From the NCBI GenBank assembly GCA_021107375.1, contig JAIOSY010000158.1, forward strand, positions 1-10,081: a stretch of 10,081 nucleotides of DNA. Direction: 5' to 3'. Below, piece after piece: positions 1-6,130 of this stretch. Each line of letters begins with the position of its first letter. The first letter of the stretch is position 1. The notes beneath the pieces were generated by a model. That model saw only the letters and a list, made by a program, of their open reading frames with translations, was not told the DNA's origin and made no database searches. Source of the stretch: Sulfurimonas sp. (GTDB lineage: Bacteria > Campylobacterota > Campylobacteria > Campylobacterales > Sulfurimonadaceae). A program made the translations under genes and the position numbers.

Positions 1-555
1 GGTTGCCACATGCCAAAAGCTCCAGGTGGAAATGAAAAGTTCAATAAAAAAGGTCGTGATGAATACGCAACACATGAATTTTTAGGTATTCGTTCTACTG
101 AGATGATTAAAAAAGCTGTTAAACTTGAGTTAGCATATAAAGATGAAGTCTTAGAACTTACTATTACAAATAAAATGGGACATGCAATTATTACTCATCC
201 TATGCGATTAAAATTTGCTAAAACTGTGATTACGAGAGATTCTAAAGTAATTTGGAGTAATTTTAAAGATAGTCCGATTGAAGATAAAGAAGCAACATTT
301 ATCATTGTGTTTAAAGATGCTGAAGATAAAGTTAGTATGCCTCATCAAGCAACAGGATATAAATTAAATAGAAACTTAAAAGCAAGTACTTCAAAAACAG
401 TTAAATATGATGTACCTAAGTTACAAAAAGGTGACGAGGTTAAAACTACATGGATAAGTTATATTGTAAATCCAAAGATAGCTAAAAAGTTGCAGATAAC
501 TACTCCTGATATTATAAAACCATATAAAGGTATCGAAGAATCACTCTATATTTAG
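1..555 (+). CDS. Multiheme cytochrome c, C-terminal part (5' end outside window)
   Basis: This frame is open from the first base. The first three codons read Gly-Cys-His, followed by MPKAPGG, which is the end of a CxxCH heme-binding motif, so the ATG at base 10 is internal and the gene enters from the left edge. About 184 residues remain. The part after the heme motif aligns along its whole length with the C-terminus of the pentaheme cytochrome at 6131-7243. Shared landmarks are CHMP, HEFLGI versus HDFPGI, NKMGH versus NKMPH, and WSNFKDSPIEDK versus WKNFKNSPMEDK. The two are clear paralogs. By analogy the full protein is probably a secreted periplasmic multiheme electron carrier or redox enzyme, with the hemes at the N-terminus and a non-heme domain after them. 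The C-terminal domain has no function I recognise. It converges with the response regulator gene, overlapping it by 4 bp. Confidence is high for the family and low for the function. Confidence 0.85.
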   Translation, partial: GCHMPKAPGGNEKFNKKGRDEYATHEFLGIRSTEMIKKAVKLELAYKDEVLELTITNKMGHAIITHPMRLKFAKTVITRDSKVIWSNFKDSPIEDKEATFIIVFKDAEDKVSMPHQATGYKLNRNLKASTSKTVKYDVPKLQKGDEVKTTWISYIVNPKIAKKLQITTPDIIKPYKGIEESLYI

Positions 556-570
556 TAAGAGTGATTTTTT
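539..570 (+). terminator. Rho-independent terminator overlapping two stop codons
   Basis: AATCACTCT (539-547) and AGAGTGATT (558-566) form a perfect 9-bp stem around a 10-nt loop, followed by a run of T (565-570). The structure ends the plus-strand cytochrome gene, whose TAG (553-555) lies in the loop. The minus-strand response regulator stop (552-554) is also in the loop, so the right arm is coding for that protein. In the minus direction the bases after the stem are CTTC, with no T tract, so it should terminate mainly plus-strand transcription. At most it is a weak bidirectional terminator. Confidence 0.75.
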
Positions 571-1256
571 AGTGTTATTTTATATCCAGAGCCATATTCG
601 TTTTGAATTATATTTTGAGGTAATTTAGAACGAAGGCGTTTAATAAAAGATGTGATTGAGTATTCTGAAAACTCTTTCTCAGATTGTTCTCCATAAAGAT
701 GAAAAAATATATCTTTAGATGTAAAGGGATGATTTATTTTTGAGAGTAGAAGTTCAAAAATCATTGATTCTTTCTCTTTTAAAGGTATCTCTTCTAAATT
801 ATTCCATAATTTAGAGCTTATTTTATCCCAGTAAATATCTTGATTTAAATAAATTCTTTGTTTAGAGTCTTTTAAATCGTTTACAATATTTAATAAAATA
901 TCTTTTAATTTTTGTGTATTGATTGGTTTAATCAGATACGTAACAAGTTTTAGTTCTATGGCTTGAAGAAGTTTATCTTGTTCTGAATGTGCACTCATAA
1001 CAATAATATTTGTATTATCATCATTCTGTCTAATCCGTTTAATCATTGTTAGTCCATCTAAATTTGGCATATTAATGTCACTAATAATTATATCTGGTTT
1101 CTTTTGTAGATATTTATTATAACCATCTTCTCCACATTCAGCCACAAATATATATTTAAAAAAAAGTTGTAAATATTCTTGTAGATACTCTCGTAACTCA
1201 TCTTCATCTTCAACTATTAAAATTGAAATATCATCAATTAGTCCGTAATTATTCAC
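552..1256 (-). CDS. OmpR/PhoB-type response regulator
   Basis: This is a two-domain regulator of 234 residues. The N-terminal receiver (about 8-125) shows the acidic pair E16-D17, phosphoacceptor D60 in SDINMPNLDG, switch S88 in VMSAHS and the conserved K110 in LIKP. The C-terminal part (about 140-230) is a winged-helix DNA-binding domain of the OmpR type, with the typical EYSITSFIKRLRSKL recognition-helix region and the GSGYKI wing near the end. It starts with GTG and overlaps the 3' end of the diiron-sensor kinase gene by 8 bp, so the kinase is almost certainly its partner and the two are translationally linked. Its targets cannot be read from the sequence. The nir operon it closes, or other denitrification and oxidative or nitrosative stress genes, are reasonable candidates. 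It ends inside the shared terminator with the convergent cytochrome gene. Confidence 0.9.
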   Translation of the reverse strand: MNNYGLIDDISILIVEDEDELREYLQEYLQLFFKYIFVAECGEDGYNKYLQKKPDIIISDINMPNLDGLTMIKRIRQNDDNTNIIVMSAHSEQDKLLQAIELKLVTYLIKPINTQKLKDILLNIVNDLKDSKQRIYLNQDIYWDKISSKLWNNLEEIPLKEKESMIFELLLSKINHPFTSKDIFFHLYGEQSEKEFSEYSITSFIKRLRSKLPQNIIQNEYGSGYKITLKNHSY

Positions 1257-2757
1257 ATTTCATCCTTATCGTAAATGTTGCACCATCTTTGTTATTTTTT
1301 GCATCTAAAAAACCGTGCATATTATCTTCTATAATCATTTTCGCTATATGTAGACCTAGTCCTGTTCCCATAGATTGATGCTTTGTTGTAAAGTATGGAT
1401 TGAAAATTTTTGATAAAATTTTCTCATCAATTCCACCTACATTATCACTTATTGATAGTATAGCATCATTATTTACTTTATTAATATTTATGTCTATTTT
1501 TATTTTTTGGATATTTCTAATATTTTTAATATCATAGATATTAGTTAAAATTGATACGATTACCTGAACAAATTCATTTGTTAGTCCATATGTGTTTAAT
1601 TGTTTATTACCAGTAATATTTATCTCTATCTTATCATTGTTTTTTATATAGGCAGAGATTTCAAGTGCTTTATTTACTGCTTCATAAATATTGAAAACTA
1701 TTTTATCTTTATCTGGTTTATAATAATTCATAAAGTCTGTAATTGTTTCAGACATATAGTTAACTCGTTTTTCCATTTTTTGAAGTTTCGTATCAATCTC
1801 ATCTTTTGTTAAAAGATTTGCACTATTTTTCTCTTTTAAAATTGCTAAAATAGTATTAACAATTGCTAAGGGTTGACGCCATTGGTGAGCAATATTTCCT
1901 ATCATCTCTCCCATTTCAGCTCTTTTTGATTGTTCAAAAATCTTTCTAGCTTGTTCTTTAATCGTTTTTTCTTTGATTTTTAGTTCATTAATTGTATCTA
2001 GTAGTTCAAGGTTATATTTATCTTCTATATATAGTCCACAATCCAAGTCTTTCATATCTTTGATTAGATTTTTAATATATTTTTTTTGTATGATTGAACC
2101 ATGTTGAGGAGCTATTAGATTTATATCAAGTTTTTCAATTTTATTTAGCGCATAGTTAAAAATATCTTTACTTGGCATATATTCTTCATGAAATTTTTTT
2201 GCCTTATTAAAGTATGTTTCATCAGCATAAAACTCCCAAGACTCTTCTAAACCACCAAAAATATCTCCAGAAAATAGAGTTTTGGTTTTAGGTTCATAAC
2301 TTACAAAAGCACCCGGCGAATGACAGTATGGAGTTGTTGAAAATTCTAATTTATATCCATTTGATGTTATAAGTTCATTGTCATGTTTATCTATTTCGTA
2401 GTAATCAGAGGTAACAAGGTAGTGCTTAATTAAAAGAGACATTCTTGAGTGAGTGACAATCAGTAAATCATCTCTGTTTATTAGTTTTTCTATCTCAGGA
2501 ACTGCGGCACAGAGGTCAGGGTCTTGATGATGAAGTATAATATATTTTATAGATTTAAAGTCCGAGATTAGTTTTACTTTTCTTACAGTTTCATCAAATT
2601 CAATCATCGAACCTGGATCAATTAAAATAGATTCATCTCCATTTTCAATAAAATAAGGGTGGCATTGAAAGGGGTCATTTTCAAGATACATACCAATCCA
2701 GTAGATATTGTTAGCTATCTCTACTGGATGATTGAAGTTGTGTTGTGGTTTAGGCAT
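1249..2757 (-). CDS. Histidine kinase with N-terminal diiron metallo-beta-lactamase-fold (ODP-like) sensor
   Basis: The protein has 502 residues, with no signal peptide and no membrane segment, so it is a cytosolic sensor. Residues 1-230 form a metallo-beta-lactamase fold of the flavodiiron/ODP group. The ligand set is H77-x-D79-x-D81 (in HHQDPD), H146 (CHSPGAF), D165 (SGDIFGG) and H219 (PQHG). This matches the diiron ligands of flavodiiron proteins, except that the extra His normally following the Asp is Leu82. There is no flavodoxin domain, so it is not a complete NO/O2 reductase. A charged, probably coiled-coil linker (about 245-285) leads to a HisKA-type H-box with H291 in AHQWRQPL. A HATPase domain follows, with SDNVGGI, FNPYFTTK and GTGLGLHIAK motifs. 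It is co-transcribed with nirE upstream (1-bp TAATG overlap) and with its response regulator. Family knowledge says ODP domains bind O2 at a diiron site, and flavodiiron relatives also react with NO. The ligand sensed here is inferred, not shown. Confidence 0.88.
   Translation of the reverse strand: MPKPQHNFNHPVEIANNIYWIGMYLENDPFQCHPYFIENGDESILIDPGSMIEFDETVRKVKLISDFKSIKYIILHHQDPDLCAAVPEIEKLINRDDLLIVTHSRMSLLIKHYLVTSDYYEIDKHDNELITSNGYKLEFSTTPYCHSPGAFVSYEPKTKTLFSGDIFGGLEESWEFYADETYFNKAKKFHEEYMPSKDIFNYALNKIEKLDINLIAPQHGSIIQKKYIKNLIKDMKDLDCGLYIEDKYNLELLDTINELKIKEKTIKEQARKIFEQSKRAEMGEMIGNIAHQWRQPLAIVNTILAILKEKNSANLLTKDEIDTKLQKMEKRVNYMSETITDFMNYYKPDKDKIVFNIYEAVNKALEISAYIKNNDKIEINITGNKQLNTYGLTNEFVQVIVSILTNIYDIKNIRNIQKIKIDININKVNNDAILSISDNVGGIDEKILSKIFNPYFTTKHQSMGTGLGLHIAKMIIEDNMHGFLDAKNNKDGATFTIRMKCE
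1263..1267 (-). promoter_or_regulatory. RBS supporting the GTG start of the response regulator
   Basis: On the minus strand AAGGA lies six bases upstream of the GTG at 1256-1254, inside the 3' end of the kinase gene. No other ATG occurs before residue 63, beyond the phosphorylation site, so this RBS decides the GTG start. Confidence 0.7.
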
Positions 2758-3491
2758 TAACCCTCAAACCATTTAAGTTGTTCTCTAAGCTCAACAACAC
2801 GACCAACAACAATAAGTGCTGGAGTAGGTATATATTTGGCTTTTTCAACTATATTTTCTAGTGTTCCCACAACAACAGTTTGTTCCGGAGTTGTTCCTTT
2901 TGAGATAACTGCTACGGGATAATCACTTGTTTTACCAATTTCGATAAGTTTTTCACTAATTTTAGGAAGATTATGAAGACCCATTAAAAATACTATTGTA
3001 TCATCTGTTTTAAAAGTATCCCAAGGTATTTGAGATACTTTTTTATTTGGTGATTCATGACCAGTTACAACTCTAAAACTAACTGCAACTCCACGATGAG
3101 TAACAGGAATACCTGCATAGGCAGGAGCAGAAATAGCAGAAGTGATACCTGGAATAATATCAAATTTAATATTTCGCTCAAGTAGATATAGAGCTTCTTC
3201 TCCCCCACGACCAAATACAAAGGGATCTCCACCTTTTAAGCGAACTACATTTTCATGCTTAAGTGCATTTTGGTATATTGTTTCATTTATATCGTCTTGA
3301 GGCATGATATGGCGACCATCCTCTTTTCCAACATAAACAAACTCACAACCATTTTTTGCTTCTTTTAGAATATCTGGATTTGCTAAACGGTCATAAATGA
3401 TAACATCAGCTTCTTTTATTACTTTTAGTGCTTTTACTGTAAGTAATTCAATATCCCCTGGACCAGCCCCTGTTAAATAAACTTTACCCAT
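2757..3491 (-). CDS. nirE: Uroporphyrinogen-III C-methyltransferase (SUMT; NirE/CobA)
   Basis: This 244-residue, single-domain SAM-dependent methyltransferase converts uroporphyrinogen III to precorrin-2, the first dedicated step toward siroheme and heme d1. Motifs include GAGPGD (8-13), YDRL (33-36), the family signature RLKGGDPFVFGRGG (84-97), PAYAGIPVTHR (about 129-139) and TPALIVVGRVV near the C-terminus. There is no CysG-type dehydrogenase/ferrochelatase extension, so a separate enzyme must finish siroheme. Its position right after nirF and nirJ indicates a heme d1 role, hence nirE. The same reaction could also serve siroheme or cobalamin synthesis, and many genomes would label it cobA. 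It overlaps the upstream nirF stop by one base (TAATG) and has a GAGGAAG ribosome binding site in the end of nirF. Confidence 0.93.
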   Translation of the reverse strand: MGKVYLTGAGPGDIELLTVKALKVIKEADVIIYDRLANPDILKEAKNGCEFVYVGKEDGRHIMPQDDINETIYQNALKHENVVRLKGGDPFVFGRGGEEALYLLERNIKFDIIPGITSAISAPAYAGIPVTHRGVAVSFRVVTGHESPNKKVSQIPWDTFKTDDTIVFLMGLHNLPKISEKLIEIGKTSDYPVAVISKGTTPEQTVVVGTLENIVEKAKYIPTPALIVVGRVVELREQLKWFEG

Positions 3492-4624
3492 TATTTTTCT
3501 TCCTCATAAATAAATATACCTGATGGTTTATTGATACCAAACATATCACGAGAGACATACCACTGTTCAGTATGTATAACTGCAACTTTATTTGTATCAT
3601 TTACTGATACATAAAGCTTAGGTCTTATATTTGACCATCTAACATGAAGTACTTTACCATCAAATTCAAAACGCTTAATGATTTTTAGAGTTTTAGTATC
3701 AATAATTTGAATAACTGGGAATTTTTTACCACTAAAAGTTACTGCAAGATATTTTTTATCAGGAGATAGTGCAGTAAAAACAGGTAAACCTTCAGTCTCA
3801 ATATTTTTAACAAACTTAAAATCTGGTGTGTAAACTAGAACTTTATTATCACCAACTGCAGGGATAAATACATTTCCATCACTTATACTCCAAAAACCAA
3901 AGTGTGGAACTTTTAAAACAGGTTTTCTATCACCAAGTAAAATATCTATTTTTTTATATTTCATAGTATCTAAATCAACAACACCAAAATGCTTACTTTG
4001 AAAGAAGCCAGTGATAAAGTTATTGTTTTTAATCATCGCATCAAATGGCATAACTCCAACATCTTCAAACTCTTTATGAATTACAAATTTTGGAAGACCT
4101 TTACCATAGTTTGTATCTTTTAAAACAGTGATTTTATCATTATCCATTTGTGAAAAAACTAGATACTCTTTATATGTTTTTATTCCAACATTTTTTGAGC
4201 CAGTTTCAAATGATTGAAGAGGATTTAAATCTCTATCTAAAATATCTACACTTTTTTTAGCATAATTTGCCACTGCAAGGAAGTTTTTAGTTATTGTAAA
4301 ACCGATAGCACTATCACTAGTTTTTAACTCTTTTACAACTACCTCTTCTTTTGGGTCAAATTTTACAACCCATCCATCACGAGAGATTACATAACCATCT
4401 TTACCATCAAATTTCACAACACCATGATTCATATTGTGCATACCAGTTAAATGACCACGAGTTAGCCCTTTTTCGACAATCGCAAGTGAATCACTTTCTC
4501 TTTCTACTACAAATATTTTTTCATTTGTATTTAACATAGAGGTAATCGGATTTACACCTTTGGCATGTGCAGTTACAAAAAGTGAAGCACTTAATGTAAC
4601 TCCTATTAGTAGTTTTTTAATCAT
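3491..4624 (-). CDS. nirF: Heme d1 biosynthesis protein NirF
   Basis: The 377-residue protein resembles the d1 beta-propeller domain of cytochrome cd1. Repeated strand motifs such as IFVVERESDSLAIVE, GYVISRDGWVVKFD and SPDKKYLAVTFSG run through the whole length. NirF acts late in heme d1 assembly, in the periplasm. H67 in MNHGVVKF sits where NirF proteins carry a conserved, functionally important His (alignment by eye). The start is the ATG at 4624, not the in-frame ATG at 4660. From 4624 the protein begins with a clean Sec signal peptide (MIKKLLIG... to VTAHA), has an AAGGA site seven bases upstream, and overlaps the nirJ stop by one base as TAATG. Starting at 4660 would put twelve charged residues before the signal. 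There is no Cys anywhere, so no lipoprotein anchor, unlike the lipoprotein form described in Pseudomonas. NirN-like function is less likely, since the heme c domain is absent. Confidence 0.87.
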   Translation of the reverse strand: MIKKLLIGVTLSASLFVTAHAKGVNPITSMLNTNEKIFVVERESDSLAIVEKGLTRGHLTGMHNMNHGVVKFDGKDGYVISRDGWVVKFDPKEEVVVKELKTSDSAIGFTITKNFLAVANYAKKSVDILDRDLNPLQSFETGSKNVGIKTYKEYLVFSQMDNDKITVLKDTNYGKGLPKFVIHKEFEDVGVMPFDAMIKNNNFITGFFQSKHFGVVDLDTMKYKKIDILLGDRKPVLKVPHFGFWSISDGNVFIPAVGDNKVLVYTPDFKFVKNIETEGLPVFTALSPDKKYLAVTFSGKKFPVIQIIDTKTLKIIKRFEFDGKVLHVRWSNIRPKLYVSVNDTNKVAVIHTEQWYVSRDMFGINKPSGIFIYEEEK

Positions 4625-5745
4625 TAATCTTTCCTTCTCTCTTCTTGGGTTAAGTAACATGATGGGTCTTCACTCCATAAATCACCTGTAATTGCATAAG
4701 CTCTTGCACGAGAACCACCATTACAAATATCTATTTGTTCACATTCACTACAGATACCACTTATTTGTGTTCTAGGATGTATCCTTAGTTGGTCTAGTAG
4801 TTTACCACCTTGCCAAATATCACCGAAATCTTGATTTATAACATTTCCAACAATTAATGGAAAAAATGGGTCAGGTCTTACATCACCTTCACTGTTAATA
4901 TTTAAAAGTTTTTTACCTGCAGAGTTTCCACCCCAAGTTACAAGTCTTTCTCTCATAGTCTTTTTTAATTCTGGATACTCTTCACCAAATTTATTTAAAA
5001 ATAAGATTGCATCTTGTTCCATATTTCCTGTTACTATCTCTATATCTCTACCGTCTCTATAATATTCAAACGCTTTATTTAAGATAAACTCTACTGCAGT
5101 TCTTCTTTGCTCTTTTGTTAAATCCATTTTTAGATTATCAAGACCACGACCAGAATAGACAAGGTGTGAGATATATATTTTTGGTATATTATGTTTTTCT
5201 ACTAAATCAAAAACATACTCCAAAGAGCCTAAAGTATCTTTTGTTATGGTATATCTTATACCAACTTTAGCTCCAGTTGAGTTTGCAAGTAACACAGCTT
5301 TTAGAGTCTCTTTAAAGGCACCTTTTAGCCCTCTAAAATAATCATGAGTCTCTTCATCACCATCAATACTAACACCAACATAGTTAAATTTATCTACAAT
5401 TTTTTGAATATTACTTTTTGTAAAATAAAGACCATTACTTGATAAATATGTGATAATTCCGTTTTCTTTACAAAAATCAGCAATTTCAAACAAATCTTTT
5501 CTAGTTAGTGGTTCTCCACCAGAAAATATAATAAATTTAACACAATTTTCTTTCATCTGTAAAATTGTTTTTTTAATTTGCTCTGTTGTTAAAGTATCTA
5601 CTTCATCCAAAGTTGATTTTGAGTAACAATGCATACATGAAAGGTTACATCTATTTGTAAAGTTCCATATAGCAATAGAGCCATTTAAAATTCTTTCTGG
5701 TTTATTTTCAACTACTGATGATATTAAATTTGTTAGTCTAAACAT
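4624..5745 (-). CDS. nirJ: Heme d1 biosynthesis radical SAM protein NirJ
   Basis: The 373-residue radical SAM enzyme carries the [4Fe-4S] motif C33-x3-C37-x2-C40 (CNLSCMHCY), preceded by a WNFTNR strand. The SAM-binding GGEP is at 76-79, and VGVSIDG is in the barrel. The C-terminal SPASM-like region has C332-x2-C335-x5-C341 and C363, expected to bind a second iron-sulfur cluster. Length and architecture fit NirJ, which removes the propionate side chains from didecarboxysiroheme on the way to heme d1 in the cytoplasm. AhbC/AhbD of the alternative heme pathway and other SPASM proteins look similar. The direct coupling to nirF and nirE downstream and nirS upstream argues for NirJ. The start overlaps the stop of the small cytochrome gene as TAATG, with AAAGGT as the ribosome binding site. 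Confidence 0.9.
   Translation of the reverse strand: MFRLTNLISSVVENKPERILNGSIAIWNFTNRCNLSCMHCYSKSTLDEVDTLTTEQIKKTILQMKENCVKFIIFSGGEPLTRKDLFEIADFCKENGIITYLSSNGLYFTKSNIQKIVDKFNYVGVSIDGDEETHDYFRGLKGAFKETLKAVLLANSTGAKVGIRYTITKDTLGSLEYVFDLVEKHNIPKIYISHLVYSGRGLDNLKMDLTKEQRRTAVEFILNKAFEYYRDGRDIEIVTGNMEQDAILFLNKFGEEYPELKKTMRERLVTWGGNSAGKKLLNINSEGDVRPDPFFPLIVGNVINQDFGDIWQGGKLLDQLRIHPRTQISGICSECEQIDICNGGSRARAYAITGDLWSEDPSCYLTQEERRKD
4632..4636 (-). promoter_or_regulatory. RBS deciding the nirF start
   Basis: On the minus strand AAGGA is placed seven bases before the ATG at 4624-4622, within the last codons of nirJ. Together with the signal peptide that begins there, it selects this start over the in-frame ATG 36 bases upstream. 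Confidence 0.7.
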
Positions 5746-6050
5746 TATTTACCTTTATATAAGAGTATATATTCACTAAGTGCTTCTATCTCTTTGTCGT
5801 TTAATTTTAACTGTGTCATAACAGTTCTCTTATAACCAAAAGCTTTATACATAGCCTTTGGTTCAATGATATATGCTTTTATCTCTTCTTTTGTACGCTT
5901 ATTCGCAATCTCTGAAAAAGGTGGTCCAAAAGCAACTGCAGTTTGATGATGACATCCCCAACAATATGTTTCAAATACTTTTTTTCCATCTAATCCATTC
6001 GCATAAACTGAAATTGATAATAGTAAAATAATAAAATATATTTTTTTCAT
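5745..6050 (-). CDS. Small monoheme cytochrome c, NirC-like
   Basis: This 101-residue protein has a Sec signal peptide (about residues 1-17, ending SVYA). One heme site is present, C30-W-G-C33-H34, and the likely axial Met is M78 in TVMTQL. It is a short class I cytochrome c that would be periplasmic. By position and size it resembles NirC/cytochrome c55x, which donates electrons to NirS or takes part in late heme d1 maturation. The sequence alone cannot separate it from other small class I cytochromes, so no symbol is given. The gene has an AGAGG ribosome binding site, ends in a TAATG overlap with nirJ, and follows the only gap of appreciable size inside the operon (80 bp). Confidence 0.88.
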   Translation of the reverse strand: MKKIYFIILLLSISVYANGLDGKKVFETYCWGCHHQTAVAFGPPFSEIANKRTKEEIKAYIIEPKAMYKAFGYKRTVMTQLKLNDKEIEALSEYILLYKGK

Positions 6051-6074
6051 AATAACCTCTGTTTTGGTGGTGCT

Positions 6075-6083
6075 ATTCTAGCA
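6075..6083 (-). promoter_or_regulatory. Candidate extended -10 promoter before the small cytochrome gene
   Basis: On the minus strand TGCTAGAAT reads as an extended -10 element (TGn plus TAGAAT). It lies about 25 bases upstream of the ATG at 6050 and is preceded by an A/T-rich stretch without a -35 box, as is usual in Campylobacterota. It sits in the 80-bp gap at 6051-6130, which otherwise holds only A/T tracts and a weak ATCTT-TT-AAGAT palindrome (6106-6117). It may give the cytochrome/heme d1/two-component genes transcription independent of nirS. Confidence 0.4.
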
Positions 6084-6130
6084 AAATAAAATAATAATTT
6101 AATTTATCTTTTAAGATTTTTTATAATTTT

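Noticed and set aside
10..12. ATG as the start of the left-edge cytochrome gene
   Set aside because: The codons before it (Gly-Cys-His) belong to a CxxCH heme motif and the residues align with the last heme site of the paralog; the gene enters from outside the window.
1600..1812. Plus-strand open frame opposite the kinase gene
   Set aside because: Antisense shadow of a well-supported gene, with hydrophobic Ile/Phe-rich composition from A/T-rich DNA and no RBS or motif.
1249..2757. Reading the metallo-beta-lactamase domain as a hydrolase or antibiotic-resistance enzyme
   Set aside because: The ligand pattern H-x-D-x-D-L with CHSPG, SGD and PQHG is of the flavodiiron/ODP type, and it is fused to a histidine kinase.
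4625..4660. Upstream in-frame ATG (4660) as the nirF start
   Set aside because: It adds twelve charged residues in front of a complete signal peptide and overlaps nirJ by 37 bases; the ATG at 4624 has an AAGGA site and fits the TAATG pattern of the operon.
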